Shown here piece after piece: positions 8,575-16,886 of a stretch of 22,585 nucleotides of DNA. Position 1 is the stretch's first letter; every line of letters begins with the position of its first letter. Below the pieces are notes generated by a model, which saw nothing but the letters and a program-made list of their open reading frames with translations, made no database searches and had not been told where the DNA came from. The stretch lies in the NCBI GenBank assembly GCA_050260375.1, contig JBLNCA010000029.1, forward strand, positions 1 to 22,585. Reading direction: 5' to 3'. The position numbers were made by a program, and so were the translations under genes. The stretch is from DTFZ01 sp050260375 (GTDB lineage: Bacteria > Bacillota > Clostridia > Christensenellales > SZUA-584).

Positions 8575-8607
8575 TATTACATATATTTCGGAAATATTAA
8601 TTTTTAC

Positions 8608-8636
8608 TTGTAATGTGAAAATAACCGTAGTATTAT
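8608..8636 (+). promoter_or_regulatory. Candidate promoter for the alpha/beta hydrolase gene
   Basis: TTGTAA (8608-8613), a 17-base spacer and TATTAT (8631-8636), about 70 bases ahead of the GTG start. Confidence 0.55.
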
Positions 8637-8705
8637 AACCGTACAACACTTGTTTGTGTTGAAAAAACATAACATGTGCTGCGGCGCACTGTTGGAGGTG
8701 GTAAC

Positions 8706-9656
8706 GTGAACAGGCGCAGCATGCTACGGCGGTTCAGGAACGGCAGGGATTTAGGTTCGTATATCAGCGTCAGCTTTCAGATAACAGGGCACACCGAACT
8801 CGGCAGGGAAAAAATCTTTTTTGAGACAGACATACATTATGTCGATATAGGCGAAGGCGAACCGTTGCTGCTGGTACATGGCATTGGCCAGTCGTTATAT
8901 ACGTGGCGCAGAAACGTTGATTACTTTATAAGCGAAGGCTACAGGGTCATAGCTGTTGACCTTGCGGGTTTCGGTTACAGCGGTCACCCCAATATATACT
9001 ACACCGCCGAAGAATATGCATTGATATTAAAAGCGTTTTTGGACGCGCTGAATATAAAAAGGGCGCATATCGCGGCCTGCTCTACGGGCTGCGCTGTTGC
9101 GGTATGCTTCGCGGCGGCTTATCCGGAGCGAGTTGGAAAGCTTGTGCTCGTTTCGCCGGGCTCGCCCAACCCGGGCTACCCGCTTGGCTTAAGGCTGCTC
9201 GCCACATCGCTGGGCGGCGCGGCTTTTAAACTGTATTTCAGCGAATCTTCACTGCGAAGCGTATTGCAGCGCGCGTACTTTGACGCCACGCAGATGACGA
9301 AAGAGGTAGTGGAAGGCTATTACGCGCCGCTGCGCAGCAAAGAGGTGCGGGAGACGCTTATTTCCTGCATGAAGCATTTCAATGACGAGTACGCGCTGTC
9401 GCTGCTTAAAAGCGTAAAGAGTGAAACGCTTGTTTTCTCGGGCACGGAAGACAGGATACACGATATAAGCTCCGCGCGTGCGTATACCGGAATACCCGGC
9501 TCAAAGCATATACGGATAAGAAACTGCGGCCATCTGGTGCACGAAGAGAAATATACAAAGTTCAACGCCGAGTCGGGAGAGTTCCTGAAAGCCCGGGCAG
9601 AGGAGGAGATACCGGTACTGAGCAGAAGATACCGGCGGGAGTTGGTTGATTATTAA
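8706..9656 (+). CDS. Alpha/beta-fold hydrolase
   Basis: A 316-residue cytoplasmic hydrolase of unknown substrate. The fold signature is clear: LLLVHGIG with the oxyanion-hole His-Gly (58-59), VDLAGFGYSG (85-93), nucleophile Ser126 in AACSTGCA, acid Asp249 in FSGTEDR and His276 in NCGHLVH. The nucleophile elbow reads A-C-S-T-G rather than the usual G-x-S-x-G; the small first residue should still be tolerated. GTG 8706 has GGAGG seven bases upstream; an upstream in-frame GTG (8676) lacks a site. The first 25 residues are basic and unlike the core fold. It could be an esterase, lipase or C-C hydrolase; the sequence does not decide. Confidence 0.88.
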   Translation: MNRRSMLRRFRNGRDLGSYISVSFQITGHTELGREKIFFETDIHYVDIGEGEPLLLVHGIGQSLYTWRRNVDYFISEGYRVIAVDLAGFGYSGHPNIYYTAEEYALILKAFLDALNIKRAHIAACSTGCAVAVCFAAAYPERVGKLVLVSPGSPNPGYPLGLRLLATSLGGAAFKLYFSESSLRSVLQRAYFDATQMTKEVVEGYYAPLRSKEVRETLISCMKHFNDEYALSLLKSVKSETLVFSGTEDRIHDISSARAYTGIPGSKHIRIRNCGHLVHEEKYTKFNAESGEFLKARAEEEIPVLSRRYRRELVDY

Positions 9657-9673
9657 CAGATTTTTGATATAAT
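9646..9673 (+). promoter_or_regulatory. Candidate promoter for the propeller-like membrane protein gene
   Basis: TTGATT (9646-9651), a 16-base spacer and TATAAT (9668-9673). It overlaps the stop codon of the hydrolase gene. Confidence 0.55.
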
Positions 9674-9763
9674 AAAGTTTGGTAATAATAAAACCGATTT
9701 GTTGAGCTAAAAAGCCCCGCAAACCTGCATTTCAGTATAAAACGCCACTTGGAGGTTAATCCA

Positions 9764-10975
9764 GTGATTTCAAGAAGAAGATTCAGAAGAAGGAGAAGCT
9801 TAAGAGGCCGAGGGCGCAGAAGGTCTCTCTTGCGCGATTACAGCCCTATACTTAAAATAGGGGGGCTGGCGCTGCTCGCTGCCGGCGTGCTCGCGGTGCT
9901 TATAATCTTCGTAATAGTGCCGCTGTTTGTCGGCAATAAGCCTGAGCCGACTCCCGAAGTATCGCTTACGCCCACACCGAGCCCTACGCCCATTATTTCA
10001 GGCAGCATTTCGGATAAAGCTGCGCAGCTTCAGATAACTCCCAAGTCGATAAACGACCCGTTTGTATATGGAACGGAAGTAGTGTTTACGACGGGGAACG
10101 AAGCGGAGACGGCTCCCGAAATAAACAAACTGGTCATTTTTGATATGACGACGGGGCAGTTAACAGAGGTTCCGGGCATCACAAAAAAGAATGACAGCCT
10201 GTTTGAGCCCAAAATGAACGATAAATATATCGTTTTTCTCGATTGTAAAATGGAGAACGGCGGCACGGTGTGCGGATACGACCGGGCGGCGGGCACGCAG
10301 TTTGTAATAAGGGAGTATCTATTCGGCAAGCCTAAGGTTACGTTGTCGGGCAACTACGCGTTGTGGATGCAGCAGACGGGTTCGGGCACGGACAAGCTGT
10401 ACCTTTATAACCTCGAAACAAAAGAGGTAGTAACAATAGAGGAGTTTATTAACACTCCGTTCTCGATAAGCGCTCCGTATATGTCCGACGAAGCGATAAT
10501 ATACGTACAGCCCGAAGGCGAGAGCCAGATACTGAAAGGCTCGTCTGCGTCGCTTAACGCGCAGTTAAGCATAATTCCTCTTGTTAACAACGGCGACACG
10601 CAGCGCGCGACGTTTTTGCCCGGCATGAACGTATATAACCCGATGATAGACGGCGACGACATAGTGTTTTTGAACGGCGCCGGCGATGAAAACAGCTCGC
10701 TGATTTACATGAAAAGGCAAGGAGACAGCCTGTCTCAGCCCGTCGAGATAGCCAAGGACGTATTAAATTACCACATTGGCGACGGGTTCGTTGTGTATAC
10801 TAAAGACGAAGTGGTGCACATCTATTACTTCAAGGACGGTTCGACAGGCACGCTGTCGAGCGACACGACGAAGGCCGTGCTGATAGGAGCAAACGGCAAG
10901 GACGTGCTGTGGTATGACATAACGGACAGCGCCAGCGACGCGGGCGACGTAGTATGGCACATAAAGGTGCCGTAA
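9764..10975 (+). CDS. Membrane-anchored protein with extracytoplasmic beta-propeller-like domain
   Basis: Function unknown. The 403-residue product has a very arginine-rich cytoplasmic N-terminus (residues 1-24), one transmembrane helix (about 31-56), a Pro/Thr linker (KPEPTPEVSLTPTPSPTP), and a long beta-rich domain. Repeated units such as VVFTT..., YIVFLDCKMENGG, YALWMQQTGSGTDKLYLYNLET, DIVFLNGAGDENSSLIYM and FVVYTKDEVVHIYYFKDG resemble the blades of TolB/WD-type propellers. GTG 9764 was chosen because GGAGG lies eight bases ahead; the alternative TTG at 9749 overlaps that site. It has its own promoter and terminator. Topology suggests a surface sensor or scaffold; no catalytic motif is seen. 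A protein of similar architecture lies at 14634-15737. Confidence 0.8.
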   Translation: MISRRRFRRRRSLRGRGRRRSLLRDYSPILKIGGLALLAAGVLAVLIIFVIVPLFVGNKPEPTPEVSLTPTPSPTPIISGSISDKAAQLQITPKSINDPFVYGTEVVFTTGNEAETAPEINKLVIFDMTTGQLTEVPGITKKNDSLFEPKMNDKYIVFLDCKMENGGTVCGYDRAAGTQFVIREYLFGKPKVTLSGNYALWMQQTGSGTDKLYLYNLETKEVVTIEEFINTPFSISAPYMSDEAIIYVQPEGESQILKGSSASLNAQLSIIPLVNNGDTQRATFLPGMNVYNPMIDGDDIVFLNGAGDENSSLIYMKRQGDSLSQPVEIAKDVLNYHIGDGFVVYTKDEVVHIYYFKDGSTGTLSSDTTKAVLIGANGKDVLWYDITDSASDAGDVVWHIKVP

Positions 10976-11002
10976 TAATCAAAGACATACAAACATAGAC
11001 AA

Positions 11003-11030
11003 GAAAAACCGGCTCTCTGGCCGGTTTTTT
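11003..11030 (+). terminator. Rho-independent terminator
   Basis: A strong ACCGGC / GCCGGT stem with flanking A-run and T-run, 28 bases behind the propeller-like gene. Confidence 0.85.
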
Positions 11031-11144
11031 GTCGCTTTCAGTAATGGTTTCTCTGACGTATTAGACCAAAATAACAACAAATGGAAAATATGGCAAATAA
11101 CTTATATGTTGTAAAGCTGTCAGCCCGAAAGTATCACTTGGGGG

Positions 11145-11858
11145 TCAGGCGCGGGTGCAAGAAGGGAGCAGGTAAGAAGCGTGATCTTTTATATATCGTA
11201 TCGCCGCGTCGAATATGAGCCTATGGCCTGCTTCGTTGGGATGTATGCCGTCTGAGCATATGTACTGCGCAAAATCCTTGCGCTTTAAGAATTCGCGCCT
11301 TATGTCTATGCAGCTTATGTTACGTTCACGGGCGACGTACTGCACGCAGTTGGAATATCGCTCGTGCCACCAGTATATGTGCCATACGTCCTTGAGCCAC
11401 TTCAATATATTCAGGCCCTTTTCCCGGTCGTTGTCTGTAAACCATTTAAAGTAGCTGTCCGCATAAAGCGGAGGCAGCGTAGTAACAACGGCCTTTTTAC
11501 CCTTGCCCTTTATGTAATCTATCATTGAGCCTAATACGTTCTCGAAAACGTCGAGCGGCGTTTTGGGTATATGGTCAGCGCTAGGGTTCATTGCTATCTC
11601 GTCCCATGCGAAATCGCAGTCGTTGCCTCCGAACTCCAGCACGACAATATCCGGATCTATCTTGTCGAATTTGCTCTCAAGCTGTTTTTGCCCCTGCAGT
11701 ATTGTAGAGCCGAAACGCGACGCATTGTACATTTCGGCGTTAAGGTTTTTGGCGAGCAGGTTGAAAAAGCAGCCGTCAATCAGCTTATACCTTTTCTTGT
11801 TTTCATCCAGCGCTACGCCTTTCGAGAGCGAATCGCCCACCACGAGTATCTTTTGCAT
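11145..11858 (-). CDS. SGNH/GDSL-family hydrolase
   Basis: A 237-residue esterase-like protein. The SGNH blocks are in order: catalytic Ser10 in VVGDSLSKG, a block II glycine near residue 50 (SRFGST), GGND at 77-80 (VLEFGGNDCDF), and the Asp203/His206 pair in SDGIHPNEAGH. Substrate is unknown; relatives deacylate lipids, carbohydrates or cell-wall polymers. There is no signal peptide from the chosen ATG 11858, which has AAAGGAAG seven bases upstream; the open frame continues 44 codons upstream but without family similarity. It is the only minus-strand gene between pdp and the par locus, and is divergent from parA. Confidence 0.9.
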   Translation of the reverse strand: MQKILVVGDSLSKGVALDENKKRYKLIDGCFFNLLAKNLNAEMYNASRFGSTILQGQKQLESKFDKIDPDIVVLEFGGNDCDFAWDEIAMNPSADHIPKTPLDVFENVLGSMIDYIKGKGKKAVVTTLPPLYADSYFKWFTDNDREKGLNILKWLKDVWHIYWWHERYSNCVQYVARERNISCIDIRREFLKRKDFAQYICSDGIHPNEAGHRLIFDAAIRYIKDHASYLLPSCTRA

Positions 11859-12028
11859 ACAGCCACTTCCTTTAATTCCGTCATATCTAGCATTGCGCGG
11901 AGGCGCCGTTTTTAAACACAGGGTATGCGGGAATTTTGTTGATATATGATGTGATAATAGCATTTGAGCTTTTGCAAAGCAACGTTCCAAATATAAACTA
12001 TATGTGAATTTTGGGGCAACTTTATATC

Positions 12029-12057
12029 TTTCAAATATTAATCTTTTGATTTATAAT
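12029..12057 (+). promoter_or_regulatory. Candidate parAB promoter
   Basis: TTTCAA (12029-12034), a 17-base spacer and TATAAT (12052-12057), 32 bases ahead of the parA ATG, in the AT-rich gap shared with the divergent SGNH gene. Confidence 0.55.
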
Positions 12058-12089
12058 GAAAATTGACATTATGTTTATTGGGGGTACAC

Positions 12090-12866
12090 ATGGCAAAAAT
12101 CATAGCCATAGCTAATCAGAAGGGCGGCGTGGGCAAGACTACGACTGCGGTAAACTTAAGCGCATGCATCGCCGAAAAAGGAAGAAAAGTTCTACTTATA
12201 GACGTTGACCCGCAGGGCAACTCGACAAGCGGCCTTGGCATAGACAAGCACACGCTGAAAACGTCGTCTTACGATATATTCATCAACGGTGTAAGCCCGC
12301 GGCAGGCAATAGTCCATACGATGATAGATACGCTTGACGTGGTACCCGCCAATATAGACCTCGTTGGCGCAGAAGTAGAGCTTGTAGCGAGGATGGCGCG
12401 CGAGCAGATACTGAAGCGGGCGCTTAAGGAAATAAAGGACGATTACGATTATATATTTATGGACTGCCCGCCGTCGCTTGGGCTTATTACCGTCAATGCG
12501 CTTACCGCCGCTGATAAGATACTCGTGCCTATACAGTGCGAATATTACGCGCTGGAGGGCTTGTCGCAATTGATAAACACCATTAAGCTTGTCAAAACGA
12601 ACTTAAACCCCGGCCTTGAGGTTGAGGGAGTAGTGCTCACGATGTTCGACGGCCGCACGAATCTCTCAATACAGGTCGTCGACGAAGTGAAGAAGTATTT
12701 CAAAAACAAGGTATACAGGACGATAATACCCCGCAACGTGCGGCTGGGCGAAGCGCCGAGCTTCGGGCTGCCGGTAATAAAATACGACGCGGCATGTCTC
12801 GGGGCGCAGTGCTATAACGAGCTCGCGAGCGAGGTAATAGAATACAACGAAGGAGAGAGCGTATGA
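12090..12866 (+). CDS. parA: Chromosome-partitioning ATPase ParA (Soj)
   Basis: Deviant Walker-type ATPase that works with ParB-parS in origin segregation and, in Bacillus, modulates DnaA. The 258-residue product has the short chromosomal ParA layout without an N-terminal HTH: IIAIANQKGGVGKTTTAVNL (deviant Walker A, Lys11 and Lys16), LLIDVDPQGN (Asp40), and MDCPPSLGLIT (Walker B region). ATG 12090 with a GGGGG stretch eight bases ahead matches the family start; the frame opens nine codons earlier without support. The parB ATG overlaps its stop (ATGA at 12863-12866), indicating a coupled operon. Confidence 0.96.
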   Translation: MAKIIAIANQKGGVGKTTTAVNLSACIAEKGRKVLLIDVDPQGNSTSGLGIDKHTLKTSSYDIFINGVSPRQAIVHTMIDTLDVVPANIDLVGAEVELVARMAREQILKRALKEIKDDYDYIFMDCPPSLGLITVNALTAADKILVPIQCEYYALEGLSQLINTIKLVKTNLNPGLEVEGVVLTMFDGRTNLSIQVVDEVKKYFKNKVYRTIIPRNVRLGEAPSFGLPVIKYDAACLGAQCYNELASEVIEYNEGESV

Positions 12867-13717
12867 AACAGCAGAGACTGGGAAAGGGCCTCGGCGCGCT
12901 TATTGGGGAAGAAACGCAGCCCGCCCCCGCGGGAGACAGCGTGCTGGAACTAAGCGTATACGATATAGACCCCAACATGAACCAGCCGAGAAAGAAGTTT
13001 GATGACGATAGCCTTAATGAACTCGCGCAGTCAATAAAAACATACGGCATTGTGCAGCCGATAATAGTGCAGCGCAACGGGGACAGGTACATGATAATAG
13101 CGGGCGAGCGCCGTTACCGCGCGGCCAGGCTCGCCGGGATGGAGACCGTGCCCGCAGTCGTAAAGGAATACTCCCGCCAGGCGTTCATGGAAGTATCGCT
13201 CGTCGAAAACCTGCAGAGAGAGGATCTTAACCCGATAGAAGAAGCGGAAGCCATGCGCATGCTGATGGACGAATACAAATTAAAGCAGGAGGACCTTTCA
13301 GGGCGGCTTGGAATCTCGAGGAGCGCGATTGCTAACACATTAAGGCTGTTGTCGCTGCCTGCCGACGTAAGAGAACTCGTAATATCCGGCGAGATAACAA
13401 GCGGCCACGCGCGCTGCCTTGTAGTGCTTGCAAGCGACGAAGAAAAAATAAGGATAGCAAAAAAGATAGTGGAGCTCGGGCTTTCGGTGCGCGCCACCGA
13501 AGAGCTTATAAAGAACTTAAACACTAAAGCGCAGCGCAAGCCGAATTTGCAGAAGCGAAGCATACCCGAGATAGAATCCGCACAGAGCGCTCTTTCCTCA
13601 GCGCTGGGCACGAAGGTGCAGATAACGGGGGATATGCGCCGCGGAAAGATAGTGCTCTCCTATTACAATCAGGAACAGCTTCAGAGCCTTTACGACTTCC
13701 TTATGTCCAGCAGATAA
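12863..13717 (+). CDS. parB: Chromosome-partitioning protein ParB (Spo0J)
   Basis: CTP-dependent DNA clamp that loads at parS and spreads, recruiting SMC and partnering ParA. The 284-residue protein starts with MKQQRLGKGLGALIG, the conserved ParA-stimulating tail. It then has the CTP-binding domain with GERRYRAARLAG (81-92) and ENLQRE (115-120), the HTH that reads parS (about 144-166, LGISRSAIANTLRLLSLP), and a C-terminal dimerisation region. The cognate sites are immediately downstream: two exact parS copies within 170 bases of the stop codon. The nearby dnaA and purA favour Spo0J over a Noc paralogue, and the sites are the parS consensus, not the Noc-binding one. Confidence 0.96.
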   Translation: MKQQRLGKGLGALIGEETQPAPAGDSVLELSVYDIDPNMNQPRKKFDDDSLNELAQSIKTYGIVQPIIVQRNGDRYMIIAGERRYRAARLAGMETVPAVVKEYSRQAFMEVSLVENLQREDLNPIEEAEAMRMLMDEYKLKQEDLSGRLGISRSAIANTLRLLSLPADVRELVISGEITSGHARCLVVLASDEEKIRIAKKIVELGLSVRATEELIKNLNTKAQRKPNLQKRSIPEIESAQSALSSALGTKVQITGDMRRGKIVLSYYNQEQLQSLYDFLMSSR

Positions 13718-13723
13718 AAAAGT

Positions 13724-13739
13724 TGTTTCACGTGAAACA
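13724..13739. other. parS site 1
   Basis: Exact TGTTTCACGTGAAACA, the ParB/Spo0J centromere consensus, seven bases behind the parB stop codon. The palindrome extends one further base pair on each side. Confidence 0.97.
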
Positions 13740-13765
13740 AGTCATACGAACTTTAAGTTGTATCG

Positions 13766-13797
13766 GCCTTTGCGAAATATCGTAAAGGCTTTGTTTT
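13766..13797 (+). terminator. Terminator of parAB
   Basis: GCCTTTGCGA / TCGTAAAGGC stem (one G-T pair) with an AATA loop, followed by TTTGTTTT. It lies between the two parS sites. Confidence 0.8.
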
Positions 13798-13846
13798 ATT
13801 TAAAAATTACAATTTGTTATATGAAGATTACCGAGGAAATATCGTA

Positions 13847-13862
13847 TGTTTCACGCAAATTT
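13847..13862. other. Degenerate parS half-site
   Basis: TGTTTCACG is intact on the left, but the right half is AAATTT-like instead of TGAAACA. It lies six bases from the second perfect site. It may be a decayed copy or chance. Confidence 0.4.
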
Positions 13863-13868
13863 AAAAAA

Positions 13869-13884
13869 TGTTTCACGTGAAACA
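13869..13884. other. parS site 2
   Basis: A second exact TGTTTCACGTGAAACA, 145 bp from the first, in the gap between the convergent parB and CvpA-like genes. Confidence 0.97.
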
Positions 13885-13909
13885 ATATATTGTACATGTA
13901 GAGAAAAGG

Positions 13910-14617
13910 CTATACTATACCTCTTATAAGGCTCATCAGGAAGTTGTTGTTTAAAAAGAACATGCCCAAAGAAGAGCTCTGGAAGTACTCTGTTATTTTG
14001 TCCACCGGCATCACAAGGAACAAAACAGGAACTATGGTCACTATAACAAAGCATATGTATACGCCCCGCGTCGCCCCGAACAGCGCGCCGGTAGTTCTGT
14101 CGTAGCGCTTAAGCTCCGGAAACTGCACCGTATAGTTCACGGCGCCCAGTACGAACGCGAAAAGTATCCTTGCTATAATGAACACGAGCAAAAAGGAGAG
14201 TATATTAAGCGTGGTGCAGACTATTGTCATGTTGAAGTACTCGCCTATTGTCGTAAGGCCCTGAGAATGGAACGCCTGCGTCTGCACGTTTTGAACAATC
14301 AGAGTTCTGAACGGTTCGGACGCCGTAGAGGTCGAAACTATTTCATTAAGCTTATCGGGCGAAAGGCTGTTTACAAGAAGCGAGGCGTGCTCGAAGTTTG
14401 TAATCTTTTCCGCGCCCTCGGTGTAGTAAGTCAAAAACTTAAAAAGCGAAGGGCTCGCCTTAACCGCCGCTGATACGGCGGGATAGAATATGTACGACGT
14501 TAACGTTGAAAGAAACAGCGCGCCGAGGCTAAGCGCAGAGTGAAGGAAGCCTCTGTATATGCCCTCAAAGACCGCGATAAGTATCAATATAATCAGCAGT
14601 ACGTTTACAAGGTTCAC
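13910..14617 (-). CDS. CvpA-like multi-pass membrane protein
   Basis: A 235-residue integral membrane protein resembling the CvpA (colicin V production) family. It has an N-terminal helix pair with the family-like EGIYRGFLHSALSLGALFLS segment, a long soluble insert (about residues 60-130), then two further hydrophobic segments with RTTGALFGATRGVYICFVIV, typical of the C-terminal helix. The biochemical role of CvpA in Firmicutes is not established. The start is GTG 14617 with AGGAGG six bases ahead. It starts 16 bases after the stop of the upstream propeller-like gene on the same strand, so the two are likely one operon, convergent with parAB. Confidence 0.82.
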   Translation of the reverse strand: MNLVNVLLIILILIAVFEGIYRGFLHSALSLGALFLSTLTSYIFYPAVSAAVKASPSLFKFLTYYTEGAEKITNFEHASLLVNSLSPDKLNEIVSTSTASEPFRTLIVQNVQTQAFHSQGLTTIGEYFNMTIVCTTLNILSFLLVFIIARILFAFVLGAVNYTVQFPELKRYDRTTGALFGATRGVYICFVIVTIVPVLFLVMPVDKITEYFQSSSLGMFFLNNNFLMSLIRGIV

Positions 14618-14633
14618 CAGGTTCCTCCTAGTA

Positions 14634-15737
14634 TTAAGGCAGCGGCAAGAGGTAAACAGTCTCGCCCGCAGTTAAAAACACATAATTGCCAAACGCTCTT
14701 TTCGCTCCGTCTATAGCCAGCGGAATCGAATGGCTGCGCGAATATTTGCCGTCACTAGTATAAACGAAAATATTGTTTGTTGCAAAGCAATATATTTTTT
14801 CTCCCGTGTGTATTATTTTAAACACGCCGGGGGGAAGGTTTATCTTCGTCTCGCCGCCCGACGCTTTAATCACGCGGGCGATATCGTAAGTATTGCCGGC
14901 ATTGCCCGGCACGTATACAAACTTTGGGTCTTTGTCGCTGCATATATCCTCCAATACCCAGCCGTAAACGAGCACTTCGGTAGGCGTGGAATTCAGCGAC
15001 GAATACCGAGCAAGGCTGTTCGTGCCCAGCGTGAACACGGAATCTTCGCTGAAATATACGCTTTCAACGAGCTGGTCCTTTATTTCCTTTATGCCGGTCA
15101 TGGCCTGCGTTTCCGGCCTGTAGGTAGATATTCTTGAGAGCGGCGCCGAGCCGGAGACGTCGAGCTCGAGTATATAGAGCTGGTCTCCGGCATAATCGAA
15201 CCCGTAGTCGAGCATGTACTTGCCCGTAATATCTATCTGATAAAGGCTGTTGCCGGAAAGATCGAATATAACGATATACGAAAGCGTCTTGTCGGTAAGC
15301 GTCTGGCTGGCGCACACGGCCACCTTGTTTTTGCCGAGCCGCACAGATTGTATTGTACCGTCAATGCGCGCCGAGAAAAGGTTTTCTCCCTTGGCGCTTA
15401 TAACGGTCATAACGTCGGTGCCCGAAGCAGCCGCAAGCGTACCGTCCGAAGTGAATTTCCAATCGCCCGAGTCGAGTTGCACCTTCCATAAGTCTTTATT
15501 GGACGCGTCGACGCATGTAAGCAGCCCGTTTTTCGCGTATACTGTGTTGCCGCCCACGGTGAAGTATGTATCGGCGCTGCTAAAAGGCATCTGCACGAGA
15601 GTATCCTTTATCTCTTTTCCTCTCGTAAGTATCATCACCAGGCCCGTTATGAACACTATTACAACGACCAGTATTATTGATAAAAACAAAACGGTCCGTC
15701 TTGGGATCCGCTTTTTTGTTTTTGCGTTTAAGTACAC
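14634..15737 (-). CDS. Membrane-anchored beta-propeller-like protein, upstream of CvpA-like gene
   Basis: Function unknown. The 367-residue product has a basic N-terminus (KTKKRIPRR), one transmembrane helix (about residues 15-37) and an extracytoplasmic domain of repeated beta units (TYFTVGGNTVYAKNGLLTCV, WKFTSDGTLAAASG, LYILELDVSG, VFTLGTNSLARYS, IYCFATNNIFVYTSDGKY) typical of PQQ/WD-like propellers. From memory it resembles the DUF5711 type; this is unchecked. GTG 15737 was preferred because a TTG at 15749 overlaps the AGGTG ribosome-binding sequence. It probably shares a promoter and transcript with the CvpA-like gene. Same architecture as the protein at 9764, but no clear sequence identity is visible by eye. 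Confidence 0.78.
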   Translation of the reverse strand: MYLNAKTKKRIPRRTVLFLSIILVVVIVFITGLVMILTRGKEIKDTLVQMPFSSADTYFTVGGNTVYAKNGLLTCVDASNKDLWKVQLDSGDWKFTSDGTLAAASGTDVMTVISAKGENLFSARIDGTIQSVRLGKNKVAVCASQTLTDKTLSYIVIFDLSGNSLYQIDITGKYMLDYGFDYAGDQLYILELDVSGSAPLSRISTYRPETQAMTGIKEIKDQLVESVYFSEDSVFTLGTNSLARYSSLNSTPTEVLVYGWVLEDICSDKDPKFVYVPGNAGNTYDIARVIKASGGETKINLPPGVFKIIHTGEKIYCFATNNIFVYTSDGKYSRSHSIPLAIDGAKRAFGNYVFLTAGETVYLLPLP

Positions 15738-15789
15738 ACTGCACCTCAACCCTATTGATAAGACCCTTATGCGTCGATTTACGACATAT

Positions 15790-15798
15790 ATTATACCA
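15790..15798 (-). promoter_or_regulatory. Extended -10 promoter for the propeller-CvpA operon
   Basis: On the minus strand TGGTATAAT, a perfect extended -10 element, lies about 50 bases ahead of the start. No strong -35 is visible, as expected for that promoter class. Confidence 0.6.
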
Positions 15799-15834
15799 TA
15801 ACCTTGCCGCGTTTTGTGACTGATGCGAAAAAAG

Positions 15835-16725
15835 TTAACAAATTGTGGGCTTTTCCGGACAGAAAACCCTAAGCGCGCGAGGCTTTATTGTAAACGTAAC
15901 GGGAGTCTCGCCTGCGATCTCGCCGTCTACCTCGAGCGCCTGATTCGTTTCGCAGCTTACCGTAATTTCGCGGCATTTATGCTGCTCGGCTATGGATATC
16001 CTATCGAGCCTGCCTTTTTTCAGCTTAGGCAGCTCGAAAAGTATGCGCGGCCTCGCAATTTTGTTTAATATAATTACGTTGAAAAGCCTGTCCTCAACGT
16101 CCGAATCTGGCGATATGCGAAGCCCGCCGCCGAAGCATGTTCCGTTGGCCACGGCTATCAGCAGCACCGTCCTTTTCATATGCCTGCCGTCCATCGTTAT
16201 GTCTATGTCTATGCTCTTATAGCCTAATAGCGACATTATTATTCCAAGCAAATATGCAACGCCGCCCGTAAACACCCTGCGAACTTTATTTGTGTTTTTC
16301 AGCACGCATACGTCAAAGCCGGTACCCGCCACGTTTATGAAGCTTTTTCCGTTGCTAATCAGCCCGATGTCCGTGCTTCGCGAATGGCCGGCGAGTATAA
16401 CGTTCATCGCTTCCGCCGGGTCGGAACTTATTCCTATCGCATCGCGGAAATCGTTGCCCGTGCCTGCAGGTATCACGCCCATTATCTCGTCCGTGTCCTG
16501 CAGGCCGCAGGCGACCTCGTGCAGCGTGCCGTCGCCGCCCACGCTTATTATGCCCTCATAACCCTTGCCAACAGCTTCGCGCGCTAAAACCGTGGCGTGT
16601 TCCCTGTATTCCGTTGTTTTTATGATGTATTCCTTGTGGTTTTCCTTTAATATCCGTTCTACGATTTCGAGCGCCTTGCGCGAACGCCCCGCCCCCGCGG
16701 CAGGATTGAATATAAGGTAATACAT
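15835..16725 (-). CDS. Diacylglycerol/lipid kinase family protein (DagK/YegS/BmrU type)
   Basis: ATP-dependent lipid kinase of 296 residues. It opens with MYYLIFNPAAGAGRSRK, carries the nucleotide-binding VGGDGTLHEVACGL (62-75) and IPAGTGNDF (85-93), and has the middle FINVAGTGFDV segment; all are standard for the DAGK catalytic family. In Gram-positives, members with this layout recycle diacylglycerol (DgkB) or act on related lipids; the exact substrate is not visible. ATG 16725 follows an AGGGGTGGG sequence; the frame is open 38 codons further upstream without family similarity. It is divergent from ccdA. pgsA is also a phospholipid gene but lies 5 kb away. Confidence 0.9.
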   Translation of the reverse strand: MYYLIFNPAAGAGRSRKALEIVERILKENHKEYIIKTTEYREHATVLAREAVGKGYEGIISVGGDGTLHEVACGLQDTDEIMGVIPAGTGNDFRDAIGISSDPAEAMNVILAGHSRSTDIGLISNGKSFINVAGTGFDVCVLKNTNKVRRVFTGGVAYLLGIIMSLLGYKSIDIDITMDGRHMKRTVLLIAVANGTCFGGGLRISPDSDVEDRLFNVIILNKIARPRILFELPKLKKGRLDRISIAEQHKCREITVSCETNQALEVDGEIAGETPVTFTIKPRALRVFCPEKPTIC

Positions 16726-16824
16726 GCCCACCCCTACAAACAAAAAAATATGCGAATTTTTATATCTGAATAAAACCATTCTACTAAAAAGCATATTATT
16801 TGTACAGGATAAGTTATTGTGACT

Positions 16825-16852
16825 TTGATACATAACCATCTGCCGGTATAAT
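16825..16852 (+). promoter_or_regulatory. ccdA promoter
   Basis: TTGATA (16825-16830), a 16-base spacer and TATAAT (16847-16852), 34 bases ahead of the ccdA start. A second TATAAT overlaps at 16854. Confidence 0.65.
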
Positions 16853-16886
16853 GTATAATAACTAAAAAGCGAATTGGAGCGGTATT

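Noticed and set aside
13869..13884. Noc-binding site
   Set aside because: The sequence is the exact parS (Spo0J) consensus, not the Noc-type palindrome.
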